NCBI RefSeq assembly: GCF_051155795.1
Contig: NZ_DAXETW010000068.1
Coordinates: forward strand, 1 to 22,530
Direction of reading: 5' to 3'
Length of the DNA: 22,530 bases
Source: Longibacter sp051155795
GTDB taxonomy: Bacteria > Bacteroidota > Rhodothermia > Rhodothermales > Salinibacteraceae
Below are positions 17,925-22,530 of this stretch, piece by piece (positions within the stretch are counted from its first letter, which is position 1; every line of letters begins with the position of its first letter). Both the position numbers and the translations under genes were made by a program. The notes beneath the pieces are model-generated. The model made no database searches. It was not told where the DNA came from and saw only the letters and a list, made by a program, of their open reading frames with translations.

Positions 17925-18386
17925 GGCGCGTGCGAACCTGTAAGCCGAATTCTGTCCCGCCGTCGGTCTGCCGCGGACCCATCAGCGGGGATCATCATCT
18001 ATCTGGGACGATCGTCGCCGATCGTCTCGAGCAACCTACCCGCACCGCGTCTTCGGCGGGCCGCCATATTGCGCCGGGACGATGCCCGGGACGCATGCGG
18101 TGCTACTGGGTCTTGCACCCCGTGGGGTTTGCCTGGCCGCGACGGTCACCCGGTCGCGCCGGTGCGCTCTTACCGCACCCTTTCACCCCTTACCTGTGCT
18201 ACGTCCGAAGACGCAGTCATCGGCGGGACTCCTCTCTGTTGCACGTGCCATCCCCGGCCCGGCCGCTCGTTCCGTAGGGAACGCGCCGGACGGGGTCTTC
18301 CCGTTAGGAAGCACGGTGCCCTGTGGTGTTCGGACTTTCCTCACCGCCGACTCTCGCCGACGGAGCGATCATCCGGTTCACACGCC
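17925..18386 (-). ncRNA. rnpB: RNase P RNA, bacterial type A
   Basis: Catalytic RNA that trims tRNA 5' leaders. On the minus strand the conserved blocks appear in order: GAGGAAAGTCCGAACACCAC, CAGGGCACCGTGC, TGCAACAGAGAG, GGTGAAAGGGTGCGGTAAG with AGCGCACCGG, GGCAAACCCCACGGGGTGCAAG, GATAGATGAT and the 3' P4 strand ACAGAATTCGGCTTA. The ends are set by helix P1: GCGTGTGAACC (18385-18375) pairs with GGTTCGCACGC (17938-17928) over 11 bp with one G-U. The length of about 460 nt suits Bacteroidota. Several open frames on the plus strand here are spurious. Confidence 0.95.
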
Positions 18387-18394
18387 TGGAGCCC

Positions 18395-18411
18395 GGCGAG
18401 CCATGCCCGCC
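18395..18411 (-). other. hairpin just upstream of RNase P RNA helix P1
   Basis: On the minus strand GGCGGGC-atg-GCTCGCC, seven pairs including one G-T, lies nine bases before the P1 5' arm. It may belong to the precursor 5' leader or to the promoter region; its role is unknown. Confidence 0.35.
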
Positions 18412-18451
18412 AGGTTCCCTCATATCGTACATAACGAGCAGGACGAAACGC

Positions 18452-18471
18452 GAGATCCCGGAAAGGATCTC
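18452..18471 (-). terminator. hairpin between rnpB and the upstream coiled-coil gene
   Basis: GAGATCC-cggaaa-GGATCTC, a perfect 7-bp stem. On the minus strand it lies about 90 bp after the coiled-coil gene stop and is followed by gcgTTTCG. It probably ends that transcript before rnpB. Confidence 0.45.
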
Positions 18472-18560
18472 GATCTAGCCCTCTCGCTCACCGTCGCAGT
18501 CGCAGACGTGCGCCCAGCGACGCGGTCCTGGACGCGTTCCTAACGATTCTTGACGCGGTC

Positions 18561-19337
18561 CTACAGGTCGAGGCGTGCCTTCATGTCGTCGACCGTTTCG
18601 TTGTAGAGCTCCTGGTCGACGATGATGCGCCCGGTATGCTCGCATGCGACAATATGCTTACGCTGCCGGATTTCGACCTGGCGTTGGGGAGGAACAGCAA
18701 AGCCGGCCGCCGCCCCTCGCTTCAGGGGCACTACGGCTCGGCCGTCTCGGAGGCGATTACGCAGCTTGGTGTATGCGTTGAGGTAGCGCTCGTCGACTTT
18801 TTCCTCCGCCTCATCTCGAATCGAATTGAGCGCGGATTCTTCATCCTCCGTTTCCTGGAGAACGTCGTTCAGTTTGTCGCGCTTCTCGTCGAGGACTCCA
18901 CGCAGATCTTCAAGTCGCGACTCCGTCTCGGAAATGGCGCTTTCGTTGTTCTCGAGCGTGTTTTCAGACTCTTCGATCGCTTCTTCGGCGTTTTCGATGC
19001 GCTCCTTCTGCGCCTCGATCTCCTTCGTGAGCGCGTCGTACTCACGGTTGTTGCGCACCTGAAGCTGCTGCTGCTCATACTTCTCAATGAGCTGCTCGGC
19101 TTCCTTGATGTCGAGCTCGGCCTGGCGCTTGGCCACCTTCTTGTCCTTGAGCTCCTGCTCGAACTTCTCCAGACGCGTTTCCAATCCGGCCTTTTCGTCC
19201 TCAAGATCCTGAATCTCATCCGGAAGGTCACCCCGGAGTTTCTGAATCTGATCGATGCGATTGTCGATGTGCTGGAGACGAACCAGAGCGCGTAGCTGGT
19301 CCTCTACCGTCGATGTCTTCGTATCGGCCGTCGGCAT
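18561..19337 (-). CDS. coiled-coil protein of the C4 zinc-ribbon (CT398-like) family, ribbon degenerate
   Basis: A 258-residue protein whose middle (about 15-190) is one long charged coiled coil rich in Glu, Lys, Gln and Arg. A C-terminal module aligns by eye with the zf-RING_7 zinc ribbon of CT398-like proteins. Family members usually carry two CxxC pairs around PPQ-x-EIR. Here the first pair position reads A-A-A-G before FAVPPQRQVEIRQRK and the second reads C-E-H-T-G-R-I, so only one cysteine remains and zinc is unlikely to bind. The module still has good sequence quality, so it is not a pseudogene. ATG 19337 (MPTADTK) is chosen; upstream in-frame sequence to 19592 is of low quality. It diverges from crtI. 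Cellular role unknown. Confidence 0.8.
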   Translation of the reverse strand: MPTADTKTSTVEDQLRALVRLQHIDNRIDQIQKLRGDLPDEIQDLEDEKAGLETRLEKFEQELKDKKVAKRQAELDIKEAEQLIEKYEQQQLQVRNNREYDALTKEIEAQKERIENAEEAIEESENTLENNESAISETESRLEDLRGVLDEKRDKLNDVLQETEDEESALNSIRDEAEEKVDERYLNAYTKLRNRLRDGRAVVPLKRGAAAGFAVPPQRQVEIRQRKHIVACEHTGRIIVDQELYNETVDDMKARLDL

Positions 19338-19619
19338 GTACAGGTTATCGGCTGTGGTCGTGATGTGCGGAAGCGGGCAGTAGATGCAAACCCCCGGGTC
19401 CGACGGATGTTCAGCCGACGATGGACTCCCGCTTCGATTTCCTGCGAAGAAGCGCGTCTGCGCGTACGAGGGTACCGAAATCCTGACGGAGGGCCCGACG
19501 AATTTTGCCCTCCACGTAGTCGGCGTCGTGTAACTGAAGCGTCGCGGTTGGGATGAACCCGGCGCGTCGGGCTGGCGTTGGCACAGGCGCACAAACGTTC
19601 ACACTCAACGCGATGGAAT

Positions 19620-21215
19620 ATGAGTTGGATGCAGAAGATGGTACGCCGGGACGATGCGGCGCTGAATACGCGCACCGAGCCTGTTTCTGCCGGCCCGGAC
19701 GCCCCCCACGCGGTCGTGGTCGGTGCCGGCTTCGGCGGTCTTGCCGCAGCCATTCGCCTCGGAGCCCGCGGATTTCGCGTCACGGTCCTGGATCGGCTTG
19801 ATCAGCCGGGCGGCCGCGCGCGTGTGTTCGAACAGGACGGATTCACCTTCGATGCGGGGCCTACGGTCGTCACGGCTCCGTTTTTATTCGACGAACTGTG
19901 GTCGCTCTGTGGCCGCGACCTGTCCGACGACGTGGAGCTGGTGCCGGTCGACCCGTTCTATCGCATCCGATTTGACGATGGCACCCATTTCGACTATAAC
20001 GGGGACATGGCGGACATGGTGCGGGAAATCCGCAAGTTTGCCCCGTCCGATGTCGACGGCTACAAACGGTTCCTCGAGAAGAGCGAGGAGATCTTCGATA
20101 TCGGTTTTGAAGAACTCGGGCATGTCCCGTTCGACAACCTGTCGGACATGCTGAAGATCATTCCGGCGATGGTGAAGCTGCAAAGCCATCGAACCGTCTA
20201 CAACCTCGTATCGAAGTACGTCAAGCATCCCAAAATTCGGAAGGTTCTGTCCTTTCACCCGCTGCTCGTGGGCGGCAACCCCTTCACCACGACGTCGATC
20301 TATACGCTCATAGCGTTTCTTGAGCGAAAGTGGGGCGTCTGGTATTCGATGGGCGGCACGGGATCGCTAGTATCCGGGCTCTCGGATCTTATCGACGGCC
20401 TGGGCGGAACGCAGCGCTACGGTGCTGACGTCGAGCAGATTCTCGTCGAGAACGGCCGGGCCAGCGGCGTTCGCCTCACCGACGGGGAGGTCATCGATGC
20501 CGACCTGGTGGTGTCGAATGCCGACGTCGGGTGGACGTACCGTCACATGATCCATCCGAGTGACCGGGACACCTGGACGGATGAACGGGTCGAAAACATG
20601 AACTACTCGATGAGCCTGTTTGTCTGGTACTTCGGCACGGACCGAACCTACGAGGACGTCGAGCACCACACCATTCTGATGGGGGAGCGGTACGAATCCC
20701 TGCTCGACGACATCTTCCACAACAAGGAGCTGGCGGAAGACTTCAGTTTGTATCTGCACCGTCCGACGAAGACGGACCCGTCGATGGCGCCCGAGGGACA
20801 CGATGCCTTCTATGTCCTTTCGCCGGTTCCGCACCTCGAAAGCGGTATCGACTGGCGTGTCCAGGCCGAGCCGTACCGGCAGGCCGTGTCTGACTATCTC
20901 GCGGATACGATTCTACCCGGCCTCGATGACCACCTCGTCACGTCCCGCATGCTGACGCCGCGCGAGTTCCTGACGGACTACAAAAGTCTGAAGGGGGCGG
21001 CGTTTAGCGTGGAGCCGATCCTTAAGCAGAGCGCCTGGTTCCGACCTCACAACCGGAGCGAGGACGTAGATCACCTGTACTTCGTCGGCGCAGGCACCCA
21101 CCCCGGCGCCGGCATGCCGGGTGTCCTGTCCACCGCACGCGTTCTGGACAGCATTGTGCCGGAGCCGGATGCCTTTCGACCCACCCGGGCGCCGAAGGAA
21201 ACGATGGCGGCCTGA
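19620..21215 (+). CDS. crtI: phytoene desaturase / CrtI-type carotenoid oxidoreductase
   Basis: FAD-dependent enzyme that introduces double bases-conjugating desaturations into phytoene or a related C40 carotenoid at the membrane. The dinucleotide motif GAGFGGLAAAIRL lies at residues 35-47 with VTVLD after it. The family blocks QPGGRARVFEQDGFTFDAGPT, HPLLVGGNPF, MGGTGSLV and the C-terminal LYFVGAGTHPGAGMPGV signature (from about 486) are all present. Length 531 aa fits CrtI; CrtD- or CrtN-like desaturases or ketolases of the same fold remain possible because no crtB lies nearby. Of three close in-frame ATGs (19620, 19629, 19638) I chose the first; a TTG at 19578 would add 14 residues. It diverges from the coiled-coil gene over 282 bp. 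Confidence 0.88.
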   Translation: MSWMQKMVRRDDAALNTRTEPVSAGPDAPHAVVVGAGFGGLAAAIRLGARGFRVTVLDRLDQPGGRARVFEQDGFTFDAGPTVVTAPFLFDELWSLCGRDLSDDVELVPVDPFYRIRFDDGTHFDYNGDMADMVREIRKFAPSDVDGYKRFLEKSEEIFDIGFEELGHVPFDNLSDMLKIIPAMVKLQSHRTVYNLVSKYVKHPKIRKVLSFHPLLVGGNPFTTTSIYTLIAFLERKWGVWYSMGGTGSLVSGLSDLIDGLGGTQRYGADVEQILVENGRASGVRLTDGEVIDADLVVSNADVGWTYRHMIHPSDRDTWTDERVENMNYSMSLFVWYFGTDRTYEDVEHHTILMGERYESLLDDIFHNKELAEDFSLYLHRPTKTDPSMAPEGHDAFYVLSPVPHLESGIDWRVQAEPYRQAVSDYLADTILPGLDDHLVTSRMLTPREFLTDYKSLKGAAFSVEPILKQSAWFRPHNRSEDVDHLYFVGAGTHPGAGMPGVLSTARVLDSIVPEPDAFRPTRAPKETMAA

Positions 21216-21257
21216 TCCCGCCGGCAGCGACTATGTTGGGCCGTCCTTCCATGCCCT

Positions 21258-21291
21258 CGACGGGGTTTCACCGTCGGGGGCAAACTTTTTT
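21258..21291 (+). terminator. possible terminator after crtI
   Basis: CGACGG-ggtttca-CCGTCG stem (21258-21276), then a nine-base spacer and TTTTTT (21286-21291). The spacer between stem and T-run is longer than ideal. Confidence 0.4.
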
Positions 21292-21355
21292 GTGCGACAT
21301 GCTGTTGGCGGGGACGAATCACGTTGTTTCCGTCTCATACTGCTCGATGCACTGC

Positions 21356-21721
21356 ATGGATCGTACGAAAGGACAGGTCGAAGCTGCCATCACCGAGGCG
21401 ATCACCCGGTTTGAGCGCGAATACCTCGGCCGCGGCCCACGCGAGGCGAAGGCATATATTCTCGATGACATGGTCCTCGTTCGCCTGACCGGCATACTGA
21501 GTCCGGCCGAGCGACAGCTCAGCGACGAATCGGGCGGCATCGAGATGATCAAGCAGATGCGGTCCCGCCTCGTGGAAAGTTGTAGCGATGACCTTGAGGC
21601 CCTGGTGGAGGAGGAAGTCGGCCTCGAGGTCGTCAGTATGCACACGGACATTAGCGCTCAGACCGGCGAGCGCGTGTTCGTGTTCGTCCTCAGCGGGGAT
21701 CTAGCCAGCCGGTGGGAATGA
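21356..21721 (+). CDS. MpsC/DUF2294 family protein, orphan
   Basis: A 121-residue protein of the DUF2294 family, which Pfam names after MpsC of the staphylococcal membrane-potential-generating MpsABC system (from memory). Family features seen: GQVEAAITEAITRFEREYLGRGPREAKAYI, DMVLVRLTGILSPAE, and the C-terminal block VVSMHTDISAQTGERVFVFVL. No membrane helix, so it should be cytoplasmic or peripheral. No MpsA (NuoL-like) or MpsB (DUF2309) partner is visible in the window, so the ion-transport role cannot be assumed. ATG 21356 is chosen because the conserved region begins at once; an open frame from 21233 adds poor-quality sequence. It lies 140 bp after crtI, possibly past that gene's terminator. 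Confidence 0.83.
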   Translation: MDRTKGQVEAAITEAITRFEREYLGRGPREAKAYILDDMVLVRLTGILSPAERQLSDESGGIEMIKQMRSRLVESCSDDLEALVEEEVGLEVVSMHTDISAQTGERVFVFVLSGDLASRWE

Positions 21722-21851
21722 GCCTCGTTGCGACCGACATGGGCCTGCGTCATCCTTTGTGAAAAACCTGCGACCGGGGCGGGCATCGGGAATAAATGTT
21801 CATCGATGGAGTTTGGGTGGGTCGGACGGCAGGATAGACGGATCGGCGGAT

Positions 21852-22011
21852 GGCCGAGCCAGAGGATCAGGCCGTATACACATACCGACTGCGCCTTCGA
21901 GCGAGACAAACGTGGCAGGCAGACGGGCATGACGCCCCGGATGACACGCGGTTGTCTGGAACGCTGGCCGACCTTGATACGCACGCCGTGTATCGAAGGG
22001 CGGCCTTTTCT
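21852..22011 (+). promoter_or_regulatory. candidate structured attenuator / riboswitch leader before icd
   Basis: In the 390-bp gap between the MpsC-like gene and icd. Three adjacent hairpins, 21868-21891 (CAG..GTAT/ATAC..CTG), 21892-21903 (CGC/GCG around TTCG) and 21904-21957 (AGACAA/TTGTCT, then CGTG/CACG, then GGGC/GCCC), are enclosed by a helix of 21852-21862 with 21964-21973 (nine pairs, one bulge, one mismatch). The 3' arm of that helix overlaps the 5' arm of the terminator at 21966, so the two folds exclude each other. The rest of the gap, 21722-21851 and 22012-22111, holds no convincing feature. The ligand or trigger is unknown; the call is inference from pairing by eye. Confidence 0.45.
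21966..22011 (+). terminator. strong intrinsic terminator upstream of icd
   Basis: Stem GGCCG/CGGCC, then CCTT/AAGG and GATAC/GTATC with one a/g mismatch and one bulged G, followed by TTTTCT (22006-22011). It lies 245 bp after the MpsC-like stop and 100 bp before icd. It could end an upstream transcript or work as the attenuator of an icd leader. Confidence 0.75.
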
Positions 22012-22111
22012 ATGGGGGTACGTGGGCCCGGCGTCTGCAGCCCGGTCTCGCGTCCATTCGCCGGAGCGCAGGACCTCTTCGACTGATCCTCACATTGTAC
22101 TCTCCCTCCTC

Positions 22112-22530
22112 ATGAGCACGCATCCTGATCCTTCCCGCGCCGCCGTCGATTTCAGCTCTTCGGACGGTTCGTCTGCGGACGTCACGCTTGCCCCTTCCCC
22201 CCAGCGGATGCTTGAAAATACCGGGACCGTCCCCGTCGCCGTCGCCTACGGAGACGGCATCGGTCCCGAAATTACCGAGGCCGTACTCCGCGTCCTCGAC
22301 GCAGCGAACGCGCCGCTTTCATACGACGTCATCGAGGTCGGCCGCGCGGCCTACGAACGGGGGATTACGTCGGGCATCCCCGAAGAGGCATGGGATGCCA
22401 TTCGCAGCAATCGCGTCTTTCTCAAAGGTCCAATCACGACGCCTCAGGGCGGCGGCTACAAGAGCCTCAACGTCACGATTCGGAAGGCGCTAAGCCTGTT
22501 CGCCAATGTGCGCCCGACCAAGTCGTACGC
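22112..22530 (+). CDS. icd: isocitrate dehydrogenase (NADP-type), 5' part, cut by window end
   Basis: TCA-cycle enzyme that oxidatively decarboxylates isocitrate to 2-oxoglutarate. The 139 complete codons seen include the dehydrogenase opening motif VAVAYGDGIGPEITEAV (Gly47 to Glu53 in GDGIGPE) and the substrate/NADP region FLKGPITTPQGGG and KSLNVTIRKALSLFANVRPT. Ser118 and Asn120 align with Ser113 and Asn115 of E. coli Icd, Ser113 being the regulatory phosphorylation site there. The wording resembles the Rickettsia/Thermus-type enzymes more than E. coli. The first 35 residues are a polar extension; ATG 22208 is an alternative start without it. The frame stays open to the window end. No Shine-Dalgarno; a structured leader with a terminator lies upstream. 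Confidence 0.88.
   Translation, partial: MSTHPDPSRAAVDFSSSDGSSADVTLAPSPQRMLENTGTVPVAVAYGDGIGPEITEAVLRVLDAANAPLSYDVIEVGRAAYERGITSGIPEEAWDAIRSNRVFLKGPITTPQGGGYKSLNVTIRKALSLFANVRPTKSY

Noticed and set aside
17919..18543. Open frames on the plus strand of 60-170 codons
   Set aside because: They run through the RNase P RNA gene on the opposite strand and have no family resemblance.
18518..18563. Repeated GACGCGGTCCT words near the end of the coiled-coil gene
   Set aside because: Only two copies, no regular spacing, and no sign of a CRISPR or larger repeat.
21850..22086. A 78-codon frame before icd
   Set aside because: It contains the strong terminator at 21966-22011 and has mixed third-base composition, so a structured leader explains the region better.

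Overview
The window is about 22.5 kb of GC-rich, densely coding chromosome. It most likely comes from a Bacteroidota-related, halophile-like bacterium of the Rhodothermia/Salinibacter type. This placement is inference, resting on four things: a GlmM of the Bacteroidota form (GEGNGG and RPSNTEP loops), many acidic proteins, a carotenoid desaturase, and start codons that almost all lack a Shine-Dalgarno sequence. There is no mobile element, CRISPR array or tRNA. The content is mostly housekeeping.

Left part (1-8.3 kb): a CtaA/Cox15-type heme A synthase (minus) diverges from glmM (plus). Next, on the plus strand, come a large ADP-forming acyl-CoA synthetase fused to a GNAT acetyltransferase (Pat-like) and a soluble multi-PAS histidine kinase. 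The kinase converges on the next block across two hairpins.

Middle (8.4-15.4 kb): a minus-strand run, in transcription order, of a short Omp85/BamA-like outer-membrane protein, rsmE, a Nudix ADP-ribose-pyrophosphatase-like gene and secG. Divergent from the Omp85 gene, with only 57 bp between starts, is a small secreted protein that looks like one Ig/cadherin-like domain. It is followed by mutY. Two minus-strand membrane-protein genes follow, one unknown and one DUF2085.

Right part (15.4-22.5 kb): a classic HrcA-type heat-shock operon, with a perfect CIRCE element, an unusually strong Shine-Dalgarno sequence, groES, groEL and an intrinsic terminator. Then come the RNase P RNA gene (minus strand), a coiled-coil protein of the C4 zinc-ribbon (CT398-like) family that has lost most of its zinc cysteines, a CrtI-type phytoene desaturase, an orphan MpsC/DUF2294 protein, and the 5' part of an isocitrate dehydrogenase gene cut by the window end.

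The most interesting non-coding signal is the 390-bp gap before icd. It folds on paper into a closed multi-hairpin domain whose closing helix uses the same bases as the 5' arm of a strong intrinsic terminator. That is the architecture of a transcription-attenuating leader or riboswitch.
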